DNA of 64,000 bases from Pseudomonas lalkuanensis (GTDB lineage Bacteria > Pseudomonadota > Gammaproteobacteria > Pseudomonadales > Pseudomonadaceae), in assembly GCF_008807375.1 (NCBI RefSeq), contig NZ_CP043311.1, forward strand, positions 1,716,001 through 1,780,000, read 5' to 3'. Positions 34,927 to 43,278 of the stretch are shown here, piece after piece. A program made the translations under genes and the position numbers. The notes below the pieces were generated by a model, which saw only the letters and a program-made list of their open reading frames with translations, did no database searches and had not been told where the DNA came from. Every line of letters starts with the position of its first letter. The stretch's first letter is position 1.

Positions 34927-36177
34927 ATGCGCATTTCCACCATCCAGCAATACAACAATGGCGTGACGGGCCTGCAGCGGAACTACGCGAACGTCACCCG
35001 TACCCAGGAACAGATCAGCACCGGCAACCGTATCCTCACCCCCGCTGACGATCCGGTGGCCTCGGTACGCCTCCTGCAACTCGATCAGCAGCAGGGCGTG
35101 CTGGATCAGTACGCCTCCAACCTGACAGCGGCCAAGAACAGCCTGACCCAGGAAGAAGTGACGCTGAATTCGGTCAACACCGTGCTCCAGCGCGTGCGCG
35201 AGCTGGCGGGGGAGGCCGGCAACGGCGCCCTCAGCGCGGAGGACCGCAAGGCCATCTCCGCCGAACTCAAGGAACGCGAGGACGAGCTGCTGAGCCTGAT
35301 GAATACGCGCAACGCGCGCGGCGAGTACATCTTCTCCGGCTTCCAGGGCAAGACCCAGCCCTTCGTGCGCAATGCTGACGGCAGCTACAGCTACCAGGGC
35401 GACGAAGGCCAGCGCAAATTGCAGGTGGCGAGTTCCCTGCAGGTCGCCATCAGCGACAACGGCAAGCGTGTCTTCGAAAACGTGATCAATGCCGGGCGGC
35501 TGGATAGCGCCCTGACCAACAGCCCCGCGGGCTCCACCCTGAGCCCTTCGGCGCCGCTGGTGCAGGACGAGGTTTCCTTCACCGGCAACCCGCCATTCCC
35601 CGATGCCGGCGTACAGGTCGTCTTCGGCAACCCCGACCCCAACAGCTACGAAATCTTCGCGCTGGGCACCACCACGCCGGTGCTCGGCAGCGGCGCCATC
35701 GACACGGATGACTCGACCGCCGACCAGGTCGTGTTCCGCGGCGTCAGCATCAAGTTCGACGGCGTGCCCGTAGGCGGCGAGACCATCGAGATCACGCCCC
35801 AGCCCACCCAGCAGAAGCAGGGCATCCTCGACACCATCGCCAACCTGCGCATGGCCCTTGAGAACTCACCCGATACACCGGCGGGAAGCAACGTCGTCCG
35901 CGACGCCATCGCCGAGGCCCTGACCAACCTGGACAACGGCATGACCGTGGTCGACTCGGTGCGCGGCGACATCGGCGCGCGCCTGAACGTGGTCGAATCC
36001 ACCCTCACCGACAACGAAGACGTGACCCTGGTGAACCAGTCCATCCAGGCCGACCTGCGGGAACTGGACTACGCCGAGGCGCTGTCGCGGCTGTCGTTCC
36101 AGTCGATCATCCTGGAAGCGTCGCAGCAGAGTTACGTGAAGATTGCGGGGCTCAGCCTGTTCAACAAGCTGGGTTGA
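34927..36177 (+). CDS. flgL: Hook-associated protein 3, FlgL
   Basis: A 416-residue junction protein, flagellin-like at both ends: RISTIQQYNNGVTGLQRNYA and PADDPVASVRLLQLDQQQG at the N-terminus, and SRLSFQSIILEASQQSYVKI at the C-terminus. It is larger than enteric FlgL, with a central insert at about residues 170-300. It is the last flagellar gene before the glycosylation island, which begins 32 bp downstream. Confidence 0.95.
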   Translation: MRISTIQQYNNGVTGLQRNYANVTRTQEQISTGNRILTPADDPVASVRLLQLDQQQGVLDQYASNLTAAKNSLTQEEVTLNSVNTVLQRVRELAGEAGNGALSAEDRKAISAELKEREDELLSLMNTRNARGEYIFSGFQGKTQPFVRNADGSYSYQGDEGQRKLQVASSLQVAISDNGKRVFENVINAGRLDSALTNSPAGSTLSPSAPLVQDEVSFTGNPPFPDAGVQVVFGNPDPNSYEIFALGTTTPVLGSGAIDTDDSTADQVVFRGVSIKFDGVPVGGETIEITPQPTQQKQGILDTIANLRMALENSPDTPAGSNVVRDAIAEALTNLDNGMTVVDSVRGDIGARLNVVESTLTDNEDVTLVNQSIQADLRELDYAEALSRLSFQSIILEASQQSYVKIAGLSLFNKLG

Positions 36178-36209
36178 TCGACGCGGGTTCGGAGTCATAG
36201 GGAGCAGGC

Positions 36210-37541
36210 ATGAATATCGGTGTATTTGGGGCTGGCTACGTTGGCCTGGTTCAGGCGGCGGTGCTGGCAAACGTCGGTCACAATGTGCTGTGCATCGAAA
36301 ACGACGCGACCAAGCGAGCCATGCTCGAGCGTGGTGAGGTGCCGATATTCGAGCCCGGCCTGACGGGCATGGTGCAGTCCAATATGCAGGAGGGCCGTCT
36401 GCGCTTCTCCGGCTCGCTGGAGGACGCCATTCAGCACGCCCGGGTGCAGTTCATCGCTGTCGGCACGCCGTCCGATGCCGAGGGGCATGCCGATCTCAGC
36501 CAGGTCTTCGAGGTGGCAAGGGGCATCGCCAATCTCAGCGGATCCGATCAGGTGGTCATCAACAAGTCCACCGTGCCAGTGGGAACGGCCGACGAACTTC
36601 AGGCGCTGATGGACCGGCTGCTCGCCGAGCGCGGCCGATCCGAACTGCGCGTCGACGTGGTGTCCAACCCCGAATTCCTCAAGCAGGGCGCGGCGGTAAG
36701 TGACTGCCAGCGCCCGGATCGGATCATCATCGGCTCCAGCGAGCCCGCCAGCATCGAGTTGCTTCAGGAGATCTACAACCCGTTCAACCGCAATCGCGAG
36801 AAGATCATGGTCATGGACCGGCGCAGCGCCGAGCTGACCAAGTACGCCGCCAACTGCTTCCTGGCCACCAAGATCTCCTTCATGAACGAGATGGCGGGGC
36901 TGTCCGAGCTTTTCGGCGCCGACATCGAAGCCGTGCGCCGTGGCATAGGCGCCGATCCACGAATCGGTTATGACTTCATCTATCCGGGGTGTGGCTATGG
37001 CGGTGCCTGTTTCCCGAAGGATGTGAGCGCATTGAAGGCGTCCGCGAGGCAGGCCGGTCATGAACCGGCAATCCTGCAGGCGGTTGCGACGGTCAACGAT
37101 CGGCAGAAGCGCAAGGTTGGCGAGAGCATTCACCAGCACTACGGCGAGGACTTGCGCGGACGGGTCATCGCCTTGTGGGGACTCGCGTTCAAGGCCAACA
37201 CCGGCGACATGCGCGAAGCGCCCAGCCGGACCCTGCTGGAGCAGTTGTGGCGGGCTGGCGCAAGGGTGCGAGCCTACGACCCCGAAGCGATGCTGGAATG
37301 CCGTCGCCTCTACGGTGAGCGGTCGGATCTCGAACTGGTGGACAGCAAGGAAGCCGCGCTGGAAGGAGCTGATGCGCTGGCCATCATGACCGACTGGCAG
37401 AGCTTCAAGGCACCGGATTTCGACTTGATCAGAAACTCCCTCAAGGACGCCCTGATCTTCGATGGGCGCAACCTCTACGAGCCCCGCGCCGTGCAGCGCT
37501 ACGGCCTGCGCTACCACTCCATCGGCCGTCTCCCGGCCTGA
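36210..37541 (+). CDS. UDP-glucose/GDP-mannose dehydrogenase family, probable UDP-glucose 6-dehydrogenase
   Basis: A 443-residue NAD-dependent four-electron dehydrogenase. The Rossmann start is IGVFGAGYVGLVQA; NPEFLKQGAA and the catalytic Cys in GCGYGGACFPKDV are diagnostic of the family. UDP-glucose is the most likely substrate, giving UDP-glucuronate, but GDP-mannose or a UDP-HexNAc cannot be excluded by eye. AGGGAG precedes the ATG. It lies 32 bp after flgL and opens the glycan island, 129 bp before rfbF. Confidence 0.88.
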   Translation: MNIGVFGAGYVGLVQAAVLANVGHNVLCIENDATKRAMLERGEVPIFEPGLTGMVQSNMQEGRLRFSGSLEDAIQHARVQFIAVGTPSDAEGHADLSQVFEVARGIANLSGSDQVVINKSTVPVGTADELQALMDRLLAERGRSELRVDVVSNPEFLKQGAAVSDCQRPDRIIIGSSEPASIELLQEIYNPFNRNREKIMVMDRRSAELTKYAANCFLATKISFMNEMAGLSELFGADIEAVRRGIGADPRIGYDFIYPGCGYGGACFPKDVSALKASARQAGHEPAILQAVATVNDRQKRKVGESIHQHYGEDLRGRVIALWGLAFKANTGDMREAPSRTLLEQLWRAGARVRAYDPEAMLECRRLYGERSDLELVDSKEAALEGADALAIMTDWQSFKAPDFDLIRNSLKDALIFDGRNLYEPRAVQRYGLRYHSIGRLPA

Positions 37542-37563
37542 TTGCTTCCCCGCTGGATACCCT

Positions 37564-37587
37564 CCCGGTCGACTGCTGTTGACCGGG
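37564..37587. terminator. Hairpin between the dehydrogenase gene and rfbF
   Basis: CCCGGTC (37564-37570) pairs with GACCGGG (37581-37587) over a 10-base loop. No T-run follows, so it may be a weak terminator or a leader structure for the rfbF operon. Confidence 0.35.
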
Positions 37588-37670
37588 TATGGCCTGCTTA
37601 TTGCAGCGCCAGGGCATCAAACAACAGCCTGCCGACTAATTGACGGGTCGGTGTAGCAGGGGAAGCAGCG

Positions 37671-38444
37671 ATGAAAGCGGTCATTCTTGCCGGTGGCCTG
37701 GGCACTCGCATCAGCGAGGAATCCCATCTGAAACCCAAGCCGATGATCGAGATCGGCGGCAAGCCAATCCTCTGGCACATCATGAAGATGTATTCCCATC
37801 ACGGCATCCAGGATTTCGTCATCTGCCTGGGCTACAAGGGCTACGCCATCAAGGATTTCTTCGCCAACTATTTCCTGCACACCTCCGACGTGACGTTCGA
37901 CATGCGCAACAACCAGATGGAGGTCCACCAGAACTACAGCGAACCGTGGCGCGTGACGCTGGTGGATACCGGTGATGACAGCATGACCGGTGGTCGTCTG
38001 CGCCGGGTGGGGCGTTTCGTCGAAGGCGAAGAGGCCTTCTGCTTCACCTACGGTGACGGGGTCGCCGACGTGGATATCCGTGCCCTGGTGGCGTTCCACA
38101 GGCAGCACGGCAGGCGTGCGACGGTCACTGCCGTGCAGCCGCCGGGACGCTACGGCGCGCTTGATCTGAATGGGAACCGTGTCAACGGATTCGCCGAAAA
38201 GCCGCGTGGAGACGGCGGTTGGATCAATGGCGGCTTCTTCGTGCTGTCACCCGAGGTGCTGCGCTACATTGCCGATGATTCGACCGCTTGGGAGGCCGAA
38301 CCGCTCGAACGACTGGCTGCCGAAGGGCAGTTGCAGGCCTATCAGCATCAGGGGTTCTGGCACGCGATGGACACTCTGCGTGACAAGAACCACCTGGAGC
38401 AGTTGTGGCAGACCGGGGAGGCGCCGTGGAAGCTGTGGCGCTGA
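37671..38444 (+). CDS. rfbF: Glucose-1-phosphate cytidylyltransferase RfbF
   Basis: A 257-residue nucleotidyltransferase making CDP-glucose from CTP and glucose-1-phosphate. The nucleotidyltransferase signature KAVILAGGLGTRISEESHLK with KPKPMIEIGGKPILWHIMK is the RfbF version. Other conserved parts are CFTYGDGVADVDI and GFAEKPRGDGGWINGGFF. Its last 19 bases overlap rfbG. It commits the pathway to CDP-linked rather than dTDP-linked sugars, which is unusual for flagellin glycans. Confidence 0.94.
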   Translation: MKAVILAGGLGTRISEESHLKPKPMIEIGGKPILWHIMKMYSHHGIQDFVICLGYKGYAIKDFFANYFLHTSDVTFDMRNNQMEVHQNYSEPWRVTLVDTGDDSMTGGRLRRVGRFVEGEEAFCFTYGDGVADVDIRALVAFHRQHGRRATVTAVQPPGRYGALDLNGNRVNGFAEKPRGDGGWINGGFFVLSPEVLRYIADDSTAWEAEPLERLAAEGQLQAYQHQGFWHAMDTLRDKNHLEQLWQTGEAPWKLWR

Positions 38445-39508
38445 ATCCCGCCTTCTGGCAAGGCAAGCGGGTCCTGCTGACAGGCCATACCGGATTCAAG
38501 GGCGGTTGGTTGGCACTCTGGCTACAGCAATGGGGCGCACGGGTAACCGGTTTCGCGCTGCCGGCCGTGGCCGGTCCCAGCCTGTTCGAGTTGGCGCGGG
38601 TTGCCGAGGGGATCGATAGCCGGATCGGCGACCTGCGTGATCTGCCGGCGTTGCTGCAAGTGGTGGAAGATTGCAAGCCGGAAGTCGTGTTGCATCTCGC
38701 TGCGCAGCCCTTGGTGAGTGAGGGCTATCGCGACCCTGTCGGCACTTATGCCAGCAACGTCATGGGCACCCTGCACTTGCTGGAGGCCATTCGCCGCGTC
38801 GGCAGTGTGCGTGCCTGCGTCGTAGTGACCACCGACAAGGTTTATGCCAACAACGAATGGCCATGGCCGTACCGCGAGAATGAGCCGCTGGGTGGCCATG
38901 ATCCCTACAGCAGCAGCAAGGCCTGCTGTGAGCTGCTGGTGCAGTCTTTCGCCGCCTCGTACTTTCCGGCATCGCGGCATGCTGCCCATGGGGTGGCGGT
39001 GGCCACGGCGCGGGCCGGTAATGTACTGGGGGGTGGTGATTTCGCTCCCGATCGCCTGGTGCCGGATATCCTGAAGGCCTGGAGCGGCGGAGAGCCGGTC
39101 ACCCTGCGCTACCCCGAGGCAGTACGACCCTGGCAGCACGTGCTCGATCCGCTTGCCGGCTACCTGCAGCTGGCGCAGGGGCTTCATGAACAGGGCATGC
39201 CACTGGCCGGTGCCTGGAATTTCGGGCCCTCGGAAAGCGACTGCAGCACCGTGGGCGAACTGGTCGGGCGGCTGGCTTCACTCTGGCCGGAAGCCCCTGG
39301 ACTGGTCGTCGAAGCGGCACAAATGCACGAGGCCGGCCTCCTTCGACTGGACAGCAATCGCGCCCGTCAACTGCTCGGCTGGCGGTCCCGGTGGCCGCTG
39401 CAGCAATGCCTGCAACAGACACTTGCCTGGCATCGCCACTGGCGCGAGGGCGCTGATATGCGCGCGACCTGCCTCGCACAGCTGGCCGACTACTGGAGGT
39501 GTGTGTGA
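38426..39508 (+). CDS. rfbG: CDP-glucose 4,6-dehydratase RfbG
   Basis: A 360-residue extended SDR enzyme giving CDP-4-keto-6-deoxyglucose. The NAD site GHTGFKGGWLALWLQQWG and the catalytic YSSSK (in DPYSSSKACCELL) are seen, with TTDKVYANNEW typical of RfbG. GTG at 38426 is chosen because GGGGAGG lies just upstream and the length then matches the family; it overlaps rfbF. In-frame GTGs at 38405 and 38435 are alternatives. Its stop overlaps the next start (GTGA). Confidence 0.93.
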   Translation: MEAVALNPAFWQGKRVLLTGHTGFKGGWLALWLQQWGARVTGFALPAVAGPSLFELARVAEGIDSRIGDLRDLPALLQVVEDCKPEVVLHLAAQPLVSEGYRDPVGTYASNVMGTLHLLEAIRRVGSVRACVVVTTDKVYANNEWPWPYRENEPLGGHDPYSSSKACCELLVQSFAASYFPASRHAAHGVAVATARAGNVLGGGDFAPDRLVPDILKAWSGGEPVTLRYPEAVRPWQHVLDPLAGYLQLAQGLHEQGMPLAGAWNFGPSESDCSTVGELVGRLASLWPEAPGLVVEAAQMHEAGLLRLDSNRARQLLGWRSRWPLQQCLQQTLAWHRHWREGADMRATCLAQLADYWRCV

Positions 39509-40065
39509 GCGAGCTTCAGTTGTGTGCCTTGCCCCTGGAAGGGCTGCAATTGCTCAGACACCGCAGCCACCAGGATGCGCGTGGCCGGTTTTCCCGACTG
39601 TTCTGCGAAGGAAGCCTCGAACTGGCGAATTGCCCGTTCCACGTGCGCCAGATCAACCTGTCGATTACTCGAGAGCGCGGAACGGTGCGCGGCCTGCATT
39701 TCCAGTATCCGCCGCATGGGGAAAGCAAGCTGATCACCTGTCTTCGTGGCCGCATCTGGGATGTAGCGGTGGACTTGCGTCGCGGCTCGCCCACCTTCCT
39801 CCACTGGCATGCCGAGTGGCTGGAAGAGGGGGATGGTCAGAGCCTGCTGATTCCCCCGGGCTTCGCCCATGGTTTCCAGGCTGCCAGCGATTGCGTCGAG
39901 CTTCTGTATCTGCACAGCGTTGACTACAGCCCCACCCATGAAGGGGGGCTTTCGGTCAACGATCCGAGGCTGGCCATCGATTGGCCCATGCCTGTGGGCA
40001 ACCTTTCCCCCCGTGACGCAGGTCACCCCTGGCTTCAGGACAGCTTCCAAGGAGTCGAGATATGA
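39505..40065 (+). CDS. RmlC/RfbC-like nucleotide-sugar 3,5-epimerase (cupin)
   Basis: A 186-residue cupin of the dTDP-4-keto-6-deoxyhexose 3,5-epimerase family. The catalytic His is in VRGLHFQYPPHGESKL; IWDVAVDLRRGSPTF, LLIPPGFAHGFQ and DYSPTHEGGL are family blocks. The GTG at 39505 overlaps the rfbG stop and has GGAGG at 39495-39499. In this cluster it should act on a CDP-4-keto-6-deoxy sugar, as a 3- or 5-epimerase or both. It overlaps the next gene by 4 bp. Confidence 0.88.
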   Translation: MSELQLCALPLEGLQLLRHRSHQDARGRFSRLFCEGSLELANCPFHVRQINLSITRERGTVRGLHFQYPPHGESKLITCLRGRIWDVAVDLRRGSPTFLHWHAEWLEEGDGQSLLIPPGFAHGFQAASDCVELLYLHSVDYSPTHEGGLSVNDPRLAIDWPMPVGNLSPRDAGHPWLQDSFQGVEI

Positions 40066-41285
40066 AGTGTCGTGGCTGTGGCGAGCCGGTGCGCCTGCCG
40101 CTGATCGACCTGGGCACTGCGCCGCCATCGAACGCTTATCTACGCGCCGACCAGCTCGACCAGACCGAACAGTGGGTGCCGCTGAGGGTATTGGTCTGTG
40201 AGTCGTGCTGGCTGGTCCAGACGGAAGACTATCGCGCTGCCGACAGCCTCTTCGATGCCGATTACGCCTATTTCAGCTCCTTCAGCAGCAGCTGGCTCGA
40301 GCATGCCCGCCACTATGTGGGGGAAATGGCCGAGCGCTTTTCCCTGGGCCAGGACAGCCGGGTAGTGGAAGTGGCCGCCAATGACGGATACCTGCTGCAG
40401 TTCGTCGCCGCTGCCGGTATTCCCTGCCTGGGTATCGAGCCCACCGCCAGTACGGCGCGCGCTGCCCGCGAGAAGGGCCTTGATATCCGCGAGACCTTCT
40501 TCGGCGAAGCGCAGGCCCATGCCCTTGCCGCGGAAGGATGGAATGCTGACCTGATGGTGGCCAACAACGTCCTCGCGCATGTGCCGGATATCAACGACTT
40601 CCTCCGGGGCTTCGCCGTGTTGCTCAAGTCCGACGGCGTGGCTACTTTCGAATTTCCGCATCTGCTGAGCCTGATGGCGGGGTACCAGTTCGATACGCTC
40701 TATCACGAGCACTATTCGTACCTTTCGCTGACGGCGGTCGCGGCTTTGTGCGAGCGCAATGGCTTGCACGTGTTCGATGTACAGCAACTGCCGACCCATG
40801 GAGGCTCTCTGCGGCTCTTCGTCCAGCGCGCAATGGGGCGTCGAGTCCGTACTGAGGCCGTCGACGACCTGCTTGCCCGGGAAGGCGAGGTGGGCGTGAA
40901 GACCAGGGCCTACTATGCCGGCCTGGCGCCAGCGGCGCTGCGCATCAAGCACGAGTTGTTGCGCTTCCTGCTCGAGGCCCGGGCACAGGGCAAGCGGGTC
41001 GCCGCCTACGGTGCCGCAGCCAAGGGCAATACCTTGCTGAATTACGCGGGAGTGCGCGAGGACCTGCTGGCCTGGGTCGCCGACCTGAGCCCGCACAAGC
41101 AAGGCAAGTTCCTGCCGGGCAGCCGCATTCCCATCGTCTCGCCTGCCCGGATAGACGAGGATCGCCCGGACTATCTGCTGGTATTGCCCTGGAACTTGCT
41201 GGCGGAAGTGCAGCAGCAATATGCCCGGATCGAGGAGTGGGGCGGGCGATTCGTCGTGGCCATACCGGAGTTGCAAGTGCTATGA
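40062..41285 (+). CDS. Zinc-type sugar C-methyltransferase (NovU/TylCIII-like)
   Basis: A 407-residue SAM-dependent enzyme of the C-methyltransferase family acting on nucleotide sugars. An N-terminal zinc-binding domain has CRGCG and CESC. The central Rossmann domain has VVEVAANDGYLLQ; the C-terminal putative C-methyltransferase domain has AAYGAAAKGNTLLNY. TylCIII/NovU-type enzymes add a methyl group to C-3 (or C-5) of 4-keto-6-deoxy sugars, so a branched-chain sugar is predicted. It is translationally coupled to both neighbours by 4-bp overlaps. Confidence 0.88.
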   Translation: MKCRGCGEPVRLPLIDLGTAPPSNAYLRADQLDQTEQWVPLRVLVCESCWLVQTEDYRAADSLFDADYAYFSSFSSSWLEHARHYVGEMAERFSLGQDSRVVEVAANDGYLLQFVAAAGIPCLGIEPTASTARAAREKGLDIRETFFGEAQAHALAAEGWNADLMVANNVLAHVPDINDFLRGFAVLLKSDGVATFEFPHLLSLMAGYQFDTLYHEHYSYLSLTAVAALCERNGLHVFDVQQLPTHGGSLRLFVQRAMGRRVRTEAVDDLLAREGEVGVKTRAYYAGLAPAALRIKHELLRFLLEARAQGKRVAAYGAAAKGNTLLNYAGVREDLLAWVADLSPHKQGKFLPGSRIPIVSPARIDEDRPDYLLVLPWNLLAEVQQQYARIEEWGGRFVVAIPELQVL

Positions 41286-42427
41286 GCAGGATCCATTACA
41301 CCAAGCCCAGTATTGGCGAGTTGGAGCTCGAGTACGTCACCGATGCCGTACGCAACGGCTGGGGTGAGCGTTGCTACGACTATATCCATCGCTTCCAGAA
41401 CGATTTTGCGCGCTACCTCGGCGTCTCCCATGCCGTTGCCGCGTCCAGCTGCACCGGTGCCCTTCACCTGGGACTGAGGGCGTTGGACATCGGCGCGGGG
41501 GACGAAGTCATCCTGGCGGACATCAACTGGATCGCCTCTGCTGCGCCAGTGTTCTACGTTGGCGCTGTGCCGGTGCTGGTGGATGTGCTGGAAGACAGCT
41601 GGTGCCTGGACCCTGAACAGGTTCGTCGCGCCATTACCCCGCGGACCCGCGCGATCATCGCGGTCCATCTGTACGGCAACCTGGCCGCGATGCGTGAGCT
41701 GAAGGAGATTGCCGACCAGCATGGAATAGCGCTGATCGAGGACGCCGCCGAGGCTCTGGGCTCGGCTATCGACGGCCACAAGGCCGGCAGTCTGTCGACC
41801 TTCTCGGTGTTTTCCTTCCATGGCACCAAGGTGATGACCACTGGCGAGGGTGGCATGCTGGCCAGCCGCGATGCCGAACTGGTCCGCCGCGTCGAGCAGC
41901 TCAACAACCACGGGCGGGCTGCCGGCGACATGCGCCAGTTCTGGCCTTCAGAACTTGGGCACAAGTACAAGATGTCCAACCTGCAGGCCGCGCTCGGCTG
42001 CGCCCAGCTCGAGCGGATCGACGAGCTGGTGTGCCGCAAGCGTGAGATCTTCGCGTACTACGCCGAACGCCTGCTTCCGGCCCTGCCCGGCTGCCGCATG
42101 AATCCGGAACCCGAGGGTTGCCTGAATAGCTACTGGATGCCGACCCTGGTGTTGCCCACCGAGTTTGCCGGTCGACGAGCCGAAGTGCTCGAGTCGCTGC
42201 GCCTGGCGGGCATAGACGCGCGGATTTTCTTCCAGCCCTTGGGCGACACGCCGGTATTCGCCGGGATTGCCCGCCGGCCGACCCCCGTTTCCCATGACCT
42301 GGCACAGCGCGCCTTCAACCTGCCGAGCTACCACGACATGAGTCGGATAGACCAGGACAGGGTGGTGAGCGCGATTCTCGCCGGGATCGATGGCCGGGCT
42401 ACCGGCATGATGGGAGCTGCTCCGTGA
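41282..42427 (+). CDS. DegT/DnrJ/EryC1 nucleotide-sugar aminotransferase
   Basis: A 381-residue PLP enzyme. The Schiff-base Lys is present in FSFHGTKVMTTGEGGML, and IEDAAEALGS provides the PLP Asp. This excludes the RfbH/E1 dehydratase subtype, which has His in that place, and points to amination of a 4-keto sugar as in perosamine/viosamine synthases. The ATG at 41282 overlaps the methyltransferase stop (ATGA). It probably makes a CDP-4-amino-4,6-dideoxy sugar. Confidence 0.9.
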   Translation: MSRIHYTKPSIGELELEYVTDAVRNGWGERCYDYIHRFQNDFARYLGVSHAVAASSCTGALHLGLRALDIGAGDEVILADINWIASAAPVFYVGAVPVLVDVLEDSWCLDPEQVRRAITPRTRAIIAVHLYGNLAAMRELKEIADQHGIALIEDAAEALGSAIDGHKAGSLSTFSVFSFHGTKVMTTGEGGMLASRDAELVRRVEQLNNHGRAAGDMRQFWPSELGHKYKMSNLQAALGCAQLERIDELVCRKREIFAYYAERLLPALPGCRMNPEPEGCLNSYWMPTLVLPTEFAGRRAEVLESLRLAGIDARIFFQPLGDTPVFAGIARRPTPVSHDLAQRAFNLPSYHDMSRIDQDRVVSAILAGIDGRATGMMGAAP

Positions 42428-43278
42428 CTGGCGCGCTGCTGACTCCTGCGCAGCGCGAGACTTTCCAAGAGGAAGGCCTGCTGATCATTCCCGGCTTCTA
42501 TGACCTGGAAAGTGACATCCTGCCGATCCAGCGTGCCATCTACGACATCATCGGCCTGGTGATCGACAAGTACAGACTGCCGATTTCGCGTCAGCCCTTC
42601 AGTGCCGAAACCTTCGATAGCGGCTATCAGGCGTTGATCGCGACCAATCGTGCCCATGGCGCTGAAGTCTATGACGCGGTCAAGCAGATCCCGGCGTTCG
42701 TACGCCTGGTCGCCCATCCCTTGCATGATCGCTTGTTCCGCGAGCTGCGCGGCGAAGACGCACTGCCGGGCGTCGCTGCCGGTGGCTATGGCATCCGCAT
42801 TGACAATCCCGGGGAAGAACGCTTTCGCGCCAACTGGCATCAGGAGTATCCGGCTCAGTTGCGCAGCCTGGATGGCCTGGTCTACTGGAGCCCTCTGCTC
42901 AAGGTGAGCGAGGAGCTGGGACCTGTTCAGTTCTGCTTGGGCTCGCACCACGACGGACTCGTACCTGTACATTCCGTGGGCGCAGGCGGAAAAACGCGGG
43001 CTTATGCGCTGGTCCTGCAGGATGAGCAGGAACGAATCGCGCGATATCCGCAGGCGGCGCCCCTTACCGCGCCGGGTGACCTGGTGGTGGTGGACTTTCT
43101 GGTGCTGCATGCTTCGGGCTTCAACCGGGCGCAACGTTCGCGCTGGTCGATGCAGCTCCGCTACTTCAATTTCAACGAACCCACCGGCCGCGCCCATGGC
43201 TGGAAGGGATCCTTTGCGGCCGGCGTGGACTTTCGCAGTGTTCACCCCGAGCTGTGTGCCGATGGGGAGGCTGAATGA
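42424..43278 (+). CDS. PhyH-family Fe(II)/2-oxoglutarate-dependent dioxygenase
   Basis: A 284-residue phytanoyl-CoA dioxygenase-like protein. It carries the iron-binding pair in NWHQEYPAQL (His-x-Glu) and a distal His in FLVLHASGFNRAQ, followed by Arg residues (RSRWSMQLRYF) fit for 2-oxoglutarate. It would hydroxylate a substrate using oxygen. Within this operon the target may be the sugar or an acyl group on it. GTG start overlapping the aminotransferase stop; it overlaps the next gene by 4 bp. Confidence 0.8.
   Translation: MTGALLTPAQRETFQEEGLLIIPGFYDLESDILPIQRAIYDIIGLVIDKYRLPISRQPFSAETFDSGYQALIATNRAHGAEVYDAVKQIPAFVRLVAHPLHDRLFRELRGEDALPGVAAGGYGIRIDNPGEERFRANWHQEYPAQLRSLDGLVYWSPLLKVSEELGPVQFCLGSHHDGLVPVHSVGAGGKTRAYALVLQDEQERIARYPQAAPLTAPGDLVVVDFLVLHASGFNRAQRSRWSMQLRYFNFNEPTGRAHGWKGSFAAGVDFRSVHPELCADGEAE

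Noticed and set aside
41282..42427. Reading the DegT-type protein as RfbH (CDP-4-keto-6-deoxyglucose-3-dehydrase)
   Set aside because: RfbH has His in place of the active Lys and cysteines for an iron-sulfur cluster. This protein has the Lys in FHGTKVMTTGEGG and no such cysteine set.
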